From an uncultured Megamonas sp. (lineage in GTDB: Bacteria; Bacillota_C; Negativicutes; Selenomonadales; Selenomonadaceae): DNA of 64,000 nt. Location: the NCBI GenBank assembly GCA_900556715.1, contig USPM01000001.1:40135-104134 (forward strand). The letters are read 5' to 3'. Below are positions 53,786-63,738 of the stretch, one piece after another. How positions within the stretch are numbered: position 1 is the stretch's first letter; the number at the start of each line of letters is the position of its first letter. The notes under the pieces were generated by a model. It had not been told where the DNA came from. It worked only from the letters and a program-made list of their open reading frames with translations, and did not search any database. The translations under genes were made by a program, and so were the position numbers.

Positions 53786-54787
53786 TTATTTACTCATTGC
53801 TTCTTGAACAGCTACTGCTACGGCTACGCTAGCACCTACCATAGGGTTATTACCCATACCGATAAGTCCCATCATTTCAACGTGAGCAGGAACGGAAGAA
53901 GAACCAGCAAACTGAGCATCAGAATGCATACGACCCATAGTATCAGTCATACCATAAGATGCAGGACCTGCTGCCATGTTATCTGGATGAAGTGTTCTAC
54001 CAGTACCGCCACCAGAAGCAACAGAGAAATATTTTTTACCCTTTTCGATACATTCTTTTTTGTAACAACCAGCTACTGGATGTTGAAAACGGGTAGGATT
54101 AGTAGAGTTACCAGTGATAGAGATGTCAACATCTTCTTTATGCATGATAGCAACACCTTCTTGAACGCTATCTGCACCGTAACATTTAATAGCTGCACGT
54201 TCACCATTAGAATATGCAGTTTCTTTAACTACTTTGATTTCACCAGTTGCATAATCATATTGAGTCTGAACATATGTGAAACCATTGATACGGGAAATAA
54301 TTTGAGCTGCATCTTTACCAAGACCATTTAAAATAACTTTTAAAGGAGTAGTTCTTACTTTATTTGCAGTTCTAGCGATACCAATAGCACCTTCAGCTGC
54401 AGCAAAAGATTCATGACCAGCAAGGAAAGCAAAGCATTTTGCATCTTCACTTAAAAGCATAGATGCAAGATTACCATGACCTAAACCAACTTTTCTGTTT
54501 TCTGCAACAGAACCAGGAATACAGAAAGATTGTAAACCTTCACCAATAATTTTTGCAGCGTCTACAGCTTTTGTAGCACCTTTTTTAATAGCCATAGCTG
54601 CACCTACAGTGTAAGCCCAGCAAGCATTTTCAAAGCAAATTGGCTGAATACCTTTAACGATAGCAGCTACATCTATGCCTTTATCATCACAGATTTTTTT
54701 TGCTTCTTCTAAAGAAGAGATGCCATAGCTGTCTAAAGCTTTGTTAATTTTGTCAATACGACGTTCGTAACTTTCAAACAATGCCAT
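53786..54787 (-). CDS. GGGtGRT family protein
   Basis: A 333-aa protein of a conserved but uncharacterised family named for its GGGTGRT motif (here SVASGGGTGRTLHPD near residue 268). Other features: a Cys in FENACWAYTVGAAMAIKKGA, IPGSVAENRKVGLGHGNLA, FAFLAGHESFAAAEGAIGIA and a Gly/Ala/Val-rich end. It lies 28 bases after a NifU-like scaffold gene, its standard partner in other genomes. The catalytic role is unknown; the Gly loop suggests phosphate or nucleotide binding. Confidence 0.85.
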   Translation of the reverse strand: MALFESYERRIDKINKALDSYGISSLEEAKKICDDKGIDVAAIVKGIQPICFENACWAYTVGAAMAIKKGATKAVDAAKIIGEGLQSFCIPGSVAENRKVGLGHGNLASMLLSEDAKCFAFLAGHESFAAAEGAIGIARTANKVRTTPLKVILNGLGKDAAQIISRINGFTYVQTQYDYATGEIKVVKETAYSNGERAAIKCYGADSVQEGVAIMHKEDVDISITGNSTNPTRFQHPVAGCYKKECIEKGKKYFSVASGGGTGRTLHPDNMAAGPASYGMTDTMGRMHSDAQFAGSSSVPAHVEMMGLIGMGNNPMVGASVAVAVAVQEAMSK

Positions 54788-54815
54788 TTAATTTCATTCC
54801 TTCCTATTTTCTGTA

Positions 54816-55514
54816 TTATTCTTTACGAGGATCTACGTATCTTGCAGCTTCAGCAAAACGACCATAAGTACCTTTTGCTTTTTCTAAAGCTTCTTGTGCA
54901 GGAATACCTTTTTTAGTAATCATTTCCATCATTTTGCCGAGATGAACGAATTCATAACCAATGATACGGTCTTCTGCATCAAGAGCAATTCTTGTTACAT
55001 AACCTTCAGCAAGTTCAAGATAACGAGAACCTTTTGCAAGTGTACCATACATAGTACCAACCTGACTTCTTAAACCTTTACCAAGGTCTTCAAGGCCAGC
55101 ACCGATAGGAAGACCACCTTCGGAGAATGCAGTCTGAGTTCTACCGTATACGATCTGGAGGAATAATTCTCTCATAGCAGTATTAATAGCATCACAAACG
55201 AGGTCTGTGTTTAATGCTTCAAGAATAGTTTTACCAGGAAGAATTTCAGAAGCCATAGCTGCGGAATGAGTCATACCGGAGCAACCAATAGTTTCTACTA
55301 AAGCTTCTTGGATAACGCCATCTTTAACATTAAGAGTTAATTTACATGCACCTTGTTGAGGAGCACACCAGCCAACACCATGAGTTAAACCGCTGATATC
55401 TTTAATTTCTTTAGCCTGTACCCATTTGCCTTCTTCAGGAATTGGAGCTGGGCCATGTTTTTCAATGCCTTTTGCCACACATGTCATATTAGACACTTCT
55501 TGTGAATAGATCAT
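54816..55514 (-). CDS. Iron-sulfur cluster assembly scaffold-like protein (NifU/IscU fold)
   Basis: A 232-aa protein. The Cys residues in VGWCAPQQGACKLTLNV and ETIGCSGMTHSAAMASEI correspond in layout to the IscU-type scaffold ligands, and a tail of about 80 residues follows. It differs from housekeeping IscU in this longer C terminus and in its fixed pairing with the GGGtGRT protein. AAGGAGAGG precedes the ATG. It probably assembles or delivers a cluster for its partner; the target is unknown. Confidence 0.82.
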   Translation of the reverse strand: MIYSQEVSNMTCVAKGIEKHGPAPIPEEGKWVQAKEIKDISGLTHGVGWCAPQQGACKLTLNVKDGVIQEALVETIGCSGMTHSAAMASEILPGKTILEALNTDLVCDAINTAMRELFLQIVYGRTQTAFSEGGLPIGAGLEDLGKGLRSQVGTMYGTLAKGSRYLELAEGYVTRIALDAEDRIIGYEFVHLGKMMEMITKKGIPAQEALEKAKGTYGRFAEAARYVDPRKE

Positions 55515-55681
55515 CTTTGTTTCCTCTCCTTAATATATACATTTTATACACGATATACATTATATCATTATATTATATCATTATTCAAGTTTATGATATC
55601 AAAACTTAAAATAATAATTGCTTTTCTAAAATTAATAATACAATTTTATATTAAAATCGAAATTCATCAATAAAATTAATA

Positions 55682-57205
55682 TTAGTCAATTAAAGCTTTA
55701 CCAGTCATTTCTGCTGGAATTTCAAGACCTGCTAATTTTAATAAAGTTGGAGCGATATCACATAAAGCACCATCTTTAACTTCTTTAACTTTATCAGAAA
55801 CTACGATAAATGGTACTGGATTTGTAGTATGAGCTGTAAATGCTTCTTTTGTTTCTTCATCTAACATTTTTTCAGCATTACCATGGTCAGCAGTGATACA
55901 TACGCTACCACCAACTTGTTTTATAGCGTCTACAAAACGACCAACACAAGTATCTACAGTTTCAACTGCTTTTACAGCTGCTTCCATAACACCTGTATGA
56001 CCAACCATATCACCATTAGCATAGTTTAAGATGATAAAATCATATTTTTTAGATAAAATAGCTTCAACTACTTTGTCTGTTACTTCAATAGCACTCATTT
56101 CTGGTTGTAAATCATAAGTAGCAACTTTTGGAGAAGGTACTAATATACGATCTTCACCTTCATAAGGCTGTTCAACCCCACCATTAAAGAAGAAAGTTAC
56201 ATGTGCATATTTTTCTGTTTCTGCAATACGAAGTTGAGTATAACCGAGTTTACTTACATATTCACCTAAAGTATTTGTTAAAGATTCAGGTTTATAAGCA
56301 ATTTCTACGTTCATACCTTTTTCATACTGAGTCATTGTTGCAAATGGAACTTTTAAATCTTCATTGCGAGCAAAACCATCAAAAGTAGTATCTACAAAAG
56401 CATGAGTAAGTTCACGTGCTCTATCAGGACGGAAATTGAAGAAAATTGCTCCATCATTACTTGTCATACCAGTATAATTACCGATTACAGCTGGAACAAC
56501 AAATTCATCTGTAGTATCTTCTTCGTAAGAATTTTTAATTGCAAGTTCGCTAGAAGCTTGTTTTACACCTTCGCCTAAAGCAATAGCATTATAAGCTTTC
56601 TGTACACGATCCCAACGTTTATCACGGTCCATAGCATAATAACGACCAGAAATTGTAGCTATTTTACCAACACCAATTTCTTTTAATTTAGCTTCAAGTT
56701 CAGCTAAATAATCAGCAGCACTAGATGGTGGTACATCACGTCCATCAAGAAAAGCATGTACGAAAACGTTTTCAACGCCTTCTTGTTTTGCTAACTGTAA
56801 AAGTGCATAAAGATGACTGTTATGACTATGAACTCCACCATCGGATAATAATCCCATTAAATGAAGAGCACCATTATTTTTCTTAACAGCATTGATAATA
56901 TCTAAAAATACAGGATTTTTAAAGAATGCACCTTCACGAATAGCTTTTGTAATACGTGTTAATTCTTGATAAACGATACGACCAGCACCAATATTTGTAT
57001 GACCAACTTCAGAGTTACCCATTTGTCCATCAGGAAGACCTACAGCTTCACCAGAACAAGCAAGTTGGGCATGTGGATATTTTGCTGTTAATCCATCAAT
57101 AACAGGTGTTTTACCTACGTTAACAGCATTAGTTGTGCTTTTAGGATCGCCAACTCCCCAACCATCCATAATAATTAAAGCAACAGGAGCGTTAAGTTTT
57201 GACAT
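55682..57205 (-). CDS. gpmI: 2,3-bisphosphoglycerate-independent phosphoglycerate mutase
   Basis: A manganese enzyme of 507 aa in the alkaline phosphatase superfamily. Seen: LIIMDGWGVGDP with metal ligands, the nucleophile Ser in GQMGNSEVGHTNIGAGR, HAFLDGRDVPPSSA, FNFRPDRARELT, and metal ligands in NYANGDMVGHTG and ADHGNAEKM. It is the last gene of the gap-pgk-tpiA-gpmI order. Confidence 0.96.
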   Translation of the reverse strand: MSKLNAPVALIIMDGWGVGDPKSTTNAVNVGKTPVIDGLTAKYPHAQLACSGEAVGLPDGQMGNSEVGHTNIGAGRIVYQELTRITKAIREGAFFKNPVFLDIINAVKKNNGALHLMGLLSDGGVHSHNSHLYALLQLAKQEGVENVFVHAFLDGRDVPPSSAADYLAELEAKLKEIGVGKIATISGRYYAMDRDKRWDRVQKAYNAIALGEGVKQASSELAIKNSYEEDTTDEFVVPAVIGNYTGMTSNDGAIFFNFRPDRARELTHAFVDTTFDGFARNEDLKVPFATMTQYEKGMNVEIAYKPESLTNTLGEYVSKLGYTQLRIAETEKYAHVTFFFNGGVEQPYEGEDRILVPSPKVATYDLQPEMSAIEVTDKVVEAILSKKYDFIILNYANGDMVGHTGVMEAAVKAVETVDTCVGRFVDAIKQVGGSVCITADHGNAEKMLDEETKEAFTAHTTNPVPFIVVSDKVKEVKDGALCDIAPTLLKLAGLEIPAEMTGKALID

Positions 57206-57243
57206 TATTACACTACCTCAATCTATTAATTTTAAAATAGCAT

Positions 57244-57290
57244 AGCACACATCAATCACAATCATTTTATAAATTACTATGATGTGTGCT
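57244..57290 (-). terminator. Intergenic hairpin between tpiA and gpmI
   Basis: An 11-bp stem AGCACACATCA / TGATGTGTGCT with a 25-base loop. No long T run, so it may be a processing or attenuation structure. Confidence 0.5.
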
Positions 57291-57349
57291 TCCTGTATTA
57301 CAGGCAATCCCCATGTGCTACACGGTTTATTGTTTATTAATAATAAAAA

Positions 57350-58102
57350 TTATTTAAAATTAACAATAGCACTGAAATCAGCAGCTTTCAAGGAAGCACC
57401 ACCAACTAAAGCACCATCAACGTTTGGTTTCTGCATTAAACCATCAATAGTAGCAGGTTTTACGCTTCCGCCGTATTGAATACGTACAGCATCAGCAGTA
57501 GCTTCATCAAACATAGCTTTTACAGTTTCACGAATATAAGCACAAACTTCTTCAGCTTGTTCGAATGTAGCAGTTTTACCAGTACCGATAGCCCAGATTG
57601 GTTCATAAGCGATTACAAGACCAGCAACTTGCTGAGCAGTTAAACCTTCAAGAGCAGCTTTAATCTGAGCACCAACAAAATCATTAGTTGTGCCAGCTTC
57701 ACGAGTTTCTAAAGTTTCACCGCAGCAGATAATTGGAACAATACCAGCAGCAAGAGCAGCTTTAGCACGTTTATTTACATATTCATCAGTTTCACCAAAC
57801 ATTTCACGACGTTCGGAATGACCGATTACAACGTATTCAACGCCAAGTTCTGTAAGCATTTCAGCAGAAATTTCACCAGTGAAAGCACCGCTTTTTTCCC
57901 AATGAACATTCTGAGCACCAACATGAATATTAGTACCTTTTGCAGCTTCACAAACAGCAGCAAGAGCTGTAAATGTTGGGCATACAACGATATCTACAGT
58001 ATTGTTATCTTTTACAAGTGGAGCAAGTTCTTTTACAAGAGCAGTGCCTGCAGCCACAGTATTATTCATTTTCCAGTTTCCAGCAATAATAGGTTTACGC
58101 AT
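57350..58102 (-). CDS. tpiA: Triosephosphate isomerase
   Basis: A 250-aa TIM barrel. IAGNWKMNN, the electrophile His in [13 protein letters not shown], the catalytic Glu in [15 protein letters not shown] and [11 protein letters not shown] are all present. It follows pgk by about 30 bases. Confidence 0.97.
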   Translation of the reverse strand: MRKPIIAGNWKMNNTVAAGTALVKELAPLVKDNNTVDIVVCPTFTALAAVCEAAKGTNIHVGAQNVHWEKSGAFTGEISAEMLTELGVEYVVIGHSERREMFGETDEYVNKRAKAALAAGIVPIICCGETLETREAGTTNDFVGAQIKAALEGLTAQQVAGLVIAYEPIWAIGTGKTATFEQAEEVCAYIRETVKAMFDEATADAVRIQYGGSVKPATIDGLMQKPNVDGALVGGASLKAADFSAIVNFK

Positions 58103-58133
58103 TATTAATCAACCTCTTTATAATTTATTTTTA

Positions 58134-59312
58134 TTATTTGTCAGCAATAGCTGCGATACCTGGCATAGGTTTACCTTCGAGGAATTCTAATGTAGCACCG
58201 CCACCAGTGGAAATGTGAGAGATTTTGTCAGAAAGACCAGTTTTCTTGAGAGCTGCGATAGAATCACCGCCACCAACAATGCTAGTACCTTCAGATTCAG
58301 CAACAGCATGAGCGATTTCTTCTGTTCCTTTTGCAAATGCATCAAATTCAAATACACCCATAGGTCCATTCCATACGATTGTTTTTGCATTTTTAACAGC
58401 ATCTTCACATTCTTTGCTGAATTTGTTATCAAGAATCATCCAATCAGCTGGAACTTCATCAACGGATACAGTTTTATGATTTGCATCTGCTGCGAATTTA
58501 TCAGCTACTACAACTTCAGCAGGAAGGAATACTTTTACGCCTTTTTCTTCAGCTTTAGCAAGTAATTCTTTAGCAAGTGGTAATTTTTCTTCTTCGAATA
58601 AAGAAGAACCAATACCTTTACCTTGAGCAGCAAGGAAAGTATTTGCCATACCACCGCCGATTACAACAGCGTCAGCTTTTTCTAATAAGTTAGAGATAAC
58701 ACCGATTTTGTCAGAAACTTTTGCACCACCAATGATAGCAACGAAAGGACGTTCTGGATTGGATAATGCTTTACCAATGAACTGAATTTCTTTTTCAATT
58801 AAGAAACCGCCAACAACTTCTACATATTGAGCGATACCAGCGTTAGAAGCATGTGCTCTATGAGATACACCAAATGCATCATCAACAGCGATATCTGCTA
58901 AAGAAGCAAGCTGTTTTGCAAATTCAGGATCATTTTTAGTTTCTTCATTGTGATAACGGAGGTTTTCAAGAAGTAATACTTCACCTGGTTTTAAATCAGC
59001 AGCAGCTTTACTTGCAGCTTCGCCAACACAATCTTCAGCATATTTAACTTCTTTACCTAAAAGTTCAGAAAGTCTTTTTACAATAGGTTTAACAGACAAT
59101 TCTGGAACTCTCTGTCCTTTTGGACGACCAACATGGCAAGCAAGAATAATAGCTGCATTATGTTCTAAAAGATAATTTAAAGTAGGTAATGTAGCACGAA
59201 TACGTTTATCATTTGTGATGTTTTGGTTTTCATCCATTGGTACGTTAAAGTCCACACGAATAAAAACTTTTTTTCCGTTTACATCAATGTCTCTAATAGA
59301 TTTCTTATTCAT
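58134..59312 (-). CDS. pgk: Phosphoglycerate kinase
   Basis: A 392-aa protein. [36 protein letters not shown], the nucleotide segment [15 protein letters not shown] and GGGDSIAAL are present. The ATG at 59312 is chosen because GGAGGG lies upstream; the frame extends further but that part is the gap-pgk spacer hairpin. Confidence 0.97.
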   Translation of the reverse strand: MNKKSIRDIDVNGKKVFIRVDFNVPMDENQNITNDKRIRATLPTLNYLLEHNAAIILACHVGRPKGQRVPELSVKPIVKRLSELLGKEVKYAEDCVGEAASKAAADLKPGEVLLLENLRYHNEETKNDPEFAKQLASLADIAVDDAFGVSHRAHASNAGIAQYVEVVGGFLIEKEIQFIGKALSNPERPFVAIIGGAKVSDKIGVISNLLEKADAVVIGGGMANTFLAAQGKGIGSSLFEEEKLPLAKELLAKAEEKGVKVFLPAEVVVADKFAADANHKTVSVDEVPADWMILDNKFSKECEDAVKNAKTIVWNGPMGVFEFDAFAKGTEEIAHAVAESEGTSIVGGGDSIAALKKTGLSDKISHISTGGGATLEFLEGKPMPGIAAIADK

Positions 59313-59340
59313 TAAAAAAACCCTCCGTAAATTCAAAATA

Positions 59341-59365
59341 GGACCGGCCTTTTTAAGACCGGTCC
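59341..59365 (-). terminator. GC-rich hairpin between gap and pgk
   Basis: GGACCGG...CCGGTCC stem in an otherwise AT-rich spacer. Possible partial terminator or RNA-processing signal that lets gap be expressed above pgk. Confidence 0.6.
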
Positions 59366-59387
59366 ATAAAAGGCTGCACAAATCAAA

Positions 59388-60401
59388 TTACTTAAGTTCA
59401 GCGAAGTATTTAATTGTACGAACCATCTGGCTAGTGTAGCTGTTTTCGTTATCATACCAAGAAACAACTTGTACTTGAGTATTTCCATCTTCCATAGGAG
59501 CAGCCATAGTCTGAGTTGCATCGAAGAGGGAACCGAATCTCATACCAACGATATCGCTGGATACAAGCTGTTCTTCAGTGTAACCGAAAGATTCAGTTGC
59601 AGCAGCTTTCATAGCAGCATTGATTTCATCAACAGTTACATGGCCTTTTACAACTGCTACTAAAATAGTAGTAGAACCTGTAGGGGTAGGAACACGCTGT
59701 GCAGAACCGATTAATTTACCGTTCAATTCAGGAATAACAAGACCGATTGCTTTTGCAGCACCAGTGGAGTTAGGAACGATATTAACAGCTGCAGCACGGG
59801 AACGACGTAAGTCACCTTTACGCTGTGGGCCATCAAGAGTCATCTGGTCACCAGTGTAAGCATGAACTGTAGTCATGATACCGCTCTGGATAGGAGCAAG
59901 TTTGTTAAGAGCGTTAGCCATTGGAGCTAAGCAGTTAGTTGTACAAGAAGCAGCGGAAATAACTGTATCGCTAGCTTTTAAAGTTTCATGGTTTACATTG
60001 TAAACAATTGTTGGAAGATCGTTACCAGCAGGAGCGGAGATAACAACTTTTTTAGCACCAGCTTTGATATGAGCTTCTGCTTTAGCTTTAGAAGCGAAGA
60101 AACCTGTGCATTCTAAAACTACGTCTACATCAAGTTCGCCCCAAGGTAATTCTTCAGGATTTGGTTTAGCATAAATAGTGATTTCTTTACCGTTTACAGT
60201 AATAGAGCTTTCACCAGCTACAACGCTATCAGCATATTTATATCTACCCTGAGTAGAATCATATTTAAGAAGGTGAGCAAGCATTTTTGGGCTTGTTAAG
60301 TCGTTAATTGCAACAACTTCATAACCTTCTGCATCGAACATTTGTCTGAAAGCGAGACGACCGATACGGCCGAAACCATTAATAGCAACTTTAACTGCCA
60401 T
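59388..60401 (-). CDS. gap: Glyceraldehyde-3-phosphate dehydrogenase
   Basis: A 337-aa type I enzyme. NAD-binding [15 protein letters not shown], catalytic Cys in [12 protein letters not shown], the phosphate-site segment [17 protein letters not shown] and the terminal [16 protein letters not shown] are present. It leads the glycolytic operon and has a long 5' leader with its own hairpin. Confidence 0.97.
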   Translation of the reverse strand: MAVKVAINGFGRIGRLAFRQMFDAEGYEVVAINDLTSPKMLAHLLKYDSTQGRYKYADSVVAGESSITVNGKEITIYAKPNPEELPWGELDVDVVLECTGFFASKAKAEAHIKAGAKKVVISAPAGNDLPTIVYNVNHETLKASDTVISAASCTTNCLAPMANALNKLAPIQSGIMTTVHAYTGDQMTLDGPQRKGDLRRSRAAAVNIVPNSTGAAKAIGLVIPELNGKLIGSAQRVPTPTGSTTILVAVVKGHVTVDEINAAMKAAATESFGYTEEQLVSSDIVGMRFGSLFDATQTMAAPMEDGNTQVQVVSWYDNENSYTSQMVRTIKYFAELK

Positions 60402-60434
60402 TTTAAAAATACCCCCTAAAAAGTAAAAAAATTT

Positions 60435-60454
60435 TTCCAGTTTAAAAGCTGGAA
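60435..60454 (-). promoter_or_regulatory. Hairpin followed by T run in the gap leader
   Basis: TTCCAG / CTGGAA with loop; on the minus strand it is followed by AAATTTTTTT, about 30 bases before the gap start. Possible attenuator. Confidence 0.5.
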
Positions 60455-60570
60455 TAATATTTAACTAAAATATGTAAATACATACTCTAGCTTATAACAA
60501 CTTAATAAACTACTAGACGTATAATAATAAATTATCATTCAAATATGTGTCTAAGTTTTTCACTAGGATT

Positions 60571-60600
60571 ATAATACAATAAATTATATCAAATTGTCAA
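60571..60600 (-). promoter_or_regulatory. Promoter of gap
   Basis: Minus-strand TTGACA (60595-60600), 18-base spacer, TATTAT (60571-60576); leader of about 165 bases. Confidence 0.7.
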
Positions 60601-60666
60601 TCTAATTCAGCAGTTTTTCCGTTATAAATTTATTATTCTATTAATAAAAATAATTTATATAACAAA

Positions 60667-60721
60667 TTGTTTACAAAAAACCTGCAAAAACAGTTTTTCT
60701 TATCGATTTTATTGTAAACAA
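60667..60721. repeat. Spaced inverted repeat TTGTTTACA / TGTAAACAA
   Basis: Half-sites at 60667-60675 and 60713-60721 enclose a hairpin (AAAAACCTG / CAGTTTTT, 60676-60698). It lies upstream of the gap -35 box; possible regulator site. Confidence 0.5.
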
Positions 60722-60778
60722 AAAAGAATTCTTCTATTAGAATATTTGTATATTCTTTATTCTAGAAGAATTCTTTTT
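60721..60778 (-). terminator. Long hairpin terminator after scfB
   Basis: AAAAAGAATTCTTCTA / TAGAAGAATTCTTTTT plus the inner stem AGAATAT / ATATTCT. Confidence 0.85.
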
Positions 60779-60828
60779 TTCTTAATTCTGTATATTAATT
60801 ACAATTTTACTATATATTTATAAAATAA

Positions 60829-62190
60829 TTATAAACCAAATTTTTCAGCTGTTTTTACTACAATAGCACATTCACAACGTTTTTTCTGTAATTCACAACC
60901 AAGTTCATATGGTTCATGAATATTGCCATGGAATAAATCAGCATTAGCATGACAACCGCCACTACAGAAGAACTTCGCCCAACAATCACGGCATTTTTCT
61001 TTACTCAATACATGAGTTCTTCTGAATTCTTTTGGAAGTTCTGTATTCTTTACACCTTCAAATACATTGCCAAGCATATAATTTTCTCTACCTGCGAATT
61101 GATGACAAGGATACATATTACCATCAGCAGCTACAGCAAAATATTCATGACCAGCACCACAACCGCTTAAACGTTTAGCTACACAAGGGCCATGTTCTAA
61201 ATCAATATTAAAATGGAAGAAGAAGAACCCTTTTCCCTCTTTTTTACGTTTTAAATAAATTTCTGTCAATTTATCATACTCAGCAAAGATCTGAGGTAAA
61301 TCTTTCTCTGTAAAACCATATGGAGAATCTTTTAATACAACTGGTTCTACAGATAAAATATCGAATCCTTCATCAGCCATACTAAGTACATCTTTGGAAA
61401 AATCCATATTGCGATTAGTAAATGTTCCACGTAAATAGTAATTATTACCATTGCGAGACTCTACTAATTTTTTAAAGTTTTTAACAACTTTATCATATGT
61501 GCCATGTCCACCAACATCAGGACGCATATAATCATGCACTTCTTTACGACCATCAAGACTTAATACTAAACTAATATTATTATCATTTAACCATTTAATA
61601 TTTTCATCATTTAATAAAACGCCATTTGTAGTAAGTGTCAATTTAAATATCTTACCAGTTTCTTTTTCTTTTTGACGTACATATTCTGTTACATATTTTA
61701 CAACTGGCATATTAACAAGTGGTTCACCACCAAAAAAGTCAAGTTCACAGTGTTTACGTTTACCACTATGTGCAATGATATAATCAACAGCTGCTTTACC
61801 AACTTCTTTTGTCATCAAACGACGGTCATGACCCATATCACCCGTACCAGCAAAACAATATTTACAACGTAAATTACAATCTTCTGCCACAAGTAAACAC
61901 ATTGATTTTACCAATCCAGTTTCACCAAAATAAGGAGGCACATCAATATCTGGAGCAAATAATTCTCCACGATTCATGAGTTCATGTAATTCTTCTAAAA
62001 TTTCACGAAGGTCTTTTTCATCATACGTATCAGCTAGATTTTTAATTACTTCTTCATCATTTGTACCATCAAAATAATCCATTACATCATAAACTGTTTT
62101 ATCAATTAAATGTACAGTAGAACTATTCACATCCAATAATATGTACATTCCATTTTGATAAAATTTGTGTATTTTATTACTCATAGCCAT
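60829..62190 (-). CDS. scfB: SCIFF peptide maturase (radical SAM/SPASM, thioether-forming)
   Basis: Installs Cys sulfur-to-alpha-carbon thioether links in the SCIFF peptide. A 453-aa protein. The N-terminal about 90 residues form a peptide-recognition-like domain. The radical SAM motif CNLRCKYC is near residues 104-111; FFGGEPLVN and LTLTTNGVLL follow. The SPASM region has Cys in CGAGHEYFAV, YPCHQFAGRENYMLGN and CRDCWAKFFCSGGCHAN, ligands for two auxiliary Fe-S clusters. The SCIFF gene is 143 bases upstream. Confidence 0.96.
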   Translation of the reverse strand: MAMSNKIHKFYQNGMYILLDVNSSTVHLIDKTVYDVMDYFDGTNDEEVIKNLADTYDEKDLREILEELHELMNRGELFAPDIDVPPYFGETGLVKSMCLLVAEDCNLRCKYCFAGTGDMGHDRRLMTKEVGKAAVDYIIAHSGKRKHCELDFFGGEPLVNMPVVKYVTEYVRQKEKETGKIFKLTLTTNGVLLNDENIKWLNDNNISLVLSLDGRKEVHDYMRPDVGGHGTYDKVVKNFKKLVESRNGNNYYLRGTFTNRNMDFSKDVLSMADEGFDILSVEPVVLKDSPYGFTEKDLPQIFAEYDKLTEIYLKRKKEGKGFFFFHFNIDLEHGPCVAKRLSGCGAGHEYFAVAADGNMYPCHQFAGRENYMLGNVFEGVKNTELPKEFRRTHVLSKEKCRDCWAKFFCSGGCHANADLFHGNIHEPYELGCELQKKRCECAIVVKTAEKFGL

Positions 62191-62299
62191 TATTTAAAAT
62201 TCACACCTCTAATAATAAATATAATTTATAATTCATCTCAATATATAATTTATATTTGAGTTTATTCATTGTCGCGAAATTACTAAAATCACTAAGAAA

Positions 62300-62319
62300 G
62301 GGACTGTCAATACAGCCCC
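62300..62319 (-). terminator. Hairpin between scfA and scfB
   Basis: GGG-A-CTGT / ACAG-C-CCC, 15 bases after the scfA stop. A partial terminator would favour peptide over enzyme. Confidence 0.6.
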
Positions 62320-62333
62320 CTACTTGAGAAATA

Positions 62334-62474
62334 TTAGTGTTTTTCACAAACCTGATTACCAACTGTGCAAGAAGTTTTGCAAGCAGACTGACAAGATGCT
62401 TGGCATTCGCCACAACCGCCAGTTTTAATAGTAGCTTGAAGGTAAGGTTTGTTAACAGTTTTAATGTGTTTCAT
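62334..62474 (-). CDS. scfA: SCIFF ribosomal peptide precursor (six Cys in forty-five)
   Basis: A 46-aa peptide. It begins MKHIKTVNKPYLQ and has the signature CGECQASCQSACKTSC plus a last Cys before the terminal EKH, six Cys in total. AAGGAG lies seven bases before the ATG. It is the substrate of the adjacent radical SAM maturase; the family is nearly universal in Clostridia and related anaerobes, and its cellular role is unsettled. Confidence 0.96.
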   Translation of the reverse strand: MKHIKTVNKPYLQATIKTGGCGECQASCQSACKTSCTVGNQVCEKH

Positions 62475-62552
62475 ACTTATCTCTCCTTTGCGATTTAATA
62501 TATAATATTGTATATGTTTTTAATCAAATAAGCAAGTCTAGCAAAATATATA

Positions 62553-62592
62553 AAAAAACTACCTGAAAATCATCATTTTCAAGTAGTTTTTT
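62553..62592. terminator. Terminator after the secreted protein
   Basis: AAAAAACTAC-C-TGAAAAT / ATTTTCA-A-GTAGTTTTTT hairpin. Confidence 0.88.
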
Positions 62593-62600
62593 GTTCTTTA

Positions 62601-63713
62601 TTATTTCTCTGGTATTAAAATAATTTGCACTGGTAAATTTGAAGCTCCTGGTGGTGTATATAAGAAACTTAATTTATCACTATTATTATATGTTCCTAAA
62701 TAAGCATAATAATTAATATCTTTTTCATGTCCAAAAAACGGCAATTCATCTGGAGTAGAAATCATTTTATATTCACCATTTTCGCCTACTTTTACAGCGA
62801 TAGCACCAGCATATACACCGCCTAAAGGCTTAAGATAATAACTTGTTTTCCCTTTACCTTCAAGCTTTGGTTCAAAATTATACACTATTCCATAATTACC
62901 AAAATTTTGTGTAATAGAATTATCTGTACTATCTTTACCATATTTATAAAGGTCTGTTTTATTATCACCTATATAAAAATACGCTTTTCCCATCTCTTCT
63001 GGATTATAAGCTCGTCTATTTGTTATATAACGTTCCTTACCTTCATAAGTTCCTCTTAAGCGATGTTCATCCTTTTTTAATATAGGTGCATAATTTACAT
63101 ATTTTAATAAATTTTTATCTGTAGGAGCAATCATTACACTTACTTTTAATGGTTTTTTTGCATAAAAGTCAAAAATACCATAAACTAAACCACCACTAGG
63201 AACAATTCTTTCATTATCTGCTACATTTAAAAAAGTTTTTTCATGCGGTGCAAGTCGTATTTCTCTAGTTTCGTGGTCATTAAAATATCTTTGCATAGTT
63301 ACTTTTCCTACATAAAGATAATCCTCACTAGGACCAGCCACCGCTTCTTTTTTTACAGTGATAATATTACTTTCATTAGACATATTCTCGATGACTACAG
63401 CTATTTTTTTATCTTCTTTCATTCCATTTAAATGATAATATAATAATCTAGCATCACCTTTTACTGTATCTTGATACAAAATACCATCTTGTTCTACAGT
63501 TTCTGGAGAATCAGAAAATAATAATGTACTGCTATCGTCTTTTGATTCCATAAATAACAATTTATCAGCTTCATATTTTTCTACATCTTTATTTTTATTA
63601 TTTAAAACGATTGTATTTTTTAACTCATTATTATTTTCTTGGGCTTGAGCTACTGAAAAATTATATACAACTGCTAATGATAATAAAAATGAAAAAATCT
63701 TATTTTTTTTCAT
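62601..63713 (-). CDS. Secreted protein of unknown function
   Basis: A 370-aa protein that I do not recognise. It has a Sec signal peptide (IFSFLLSLAVVYNFSVAQA, cut near residue 24). The mature part is beta-rich, with repeated segments such as RLLYYHLNGMKEDKKIAVVIENMSN, HEKTFLNVADNERIVPSGGLVYGIFDFYA and a Pro/Gly-rich end; no cysteine is seen after the signal. It reads like an extracellular or periplasmic adhesion- or surface-type domain. The adjoining polysaccharide deacetylase suggests envelope work. Confidence 0.7.
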   Translation of the reverse strand: MKKNKIFSFLLSLAVVYNFSVAQAQENNNELKNTIVLNNKNKDVEKYEADKLLFMESKDDSSTLLFSDSPETVEQDGILYQDTVKGDARLLYYHLNGMKEDKKIAVVIENMSNESNIITVKKEAVAGPSEDYLYVGKVTMQRYFNDHETREIRLAPHEKTFLNVADNERIVPSGGLVYGIFDFYAKKPLKVSVMIAPTDKNLLKYVNYAPILKKDEHRLRGTYEGKERYITNRRAYNPEEMGKAYFYIGDNKTDLYKYGKDSTDNSITQNFGNYGIVYNFEPKLEGKGKTSYYLKPLGGVYAGAIAVKVGENGEYKMISTPDELPFFGHEKDINYYAYLGTYNNSDKLSFLYTPPGASNLPVQIILIPEK

Positions 63714-63738
63714 AAATAAATAATACCCCTGTTCTATT

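Noticed and set aside
62201..62413. Minus-strand frame of 70 codons across the SCIFF gene
   Set aside because: It overlaps scfA in another frame; scfA has the ribosome site and the SCIFF signature, so this is a shadow.
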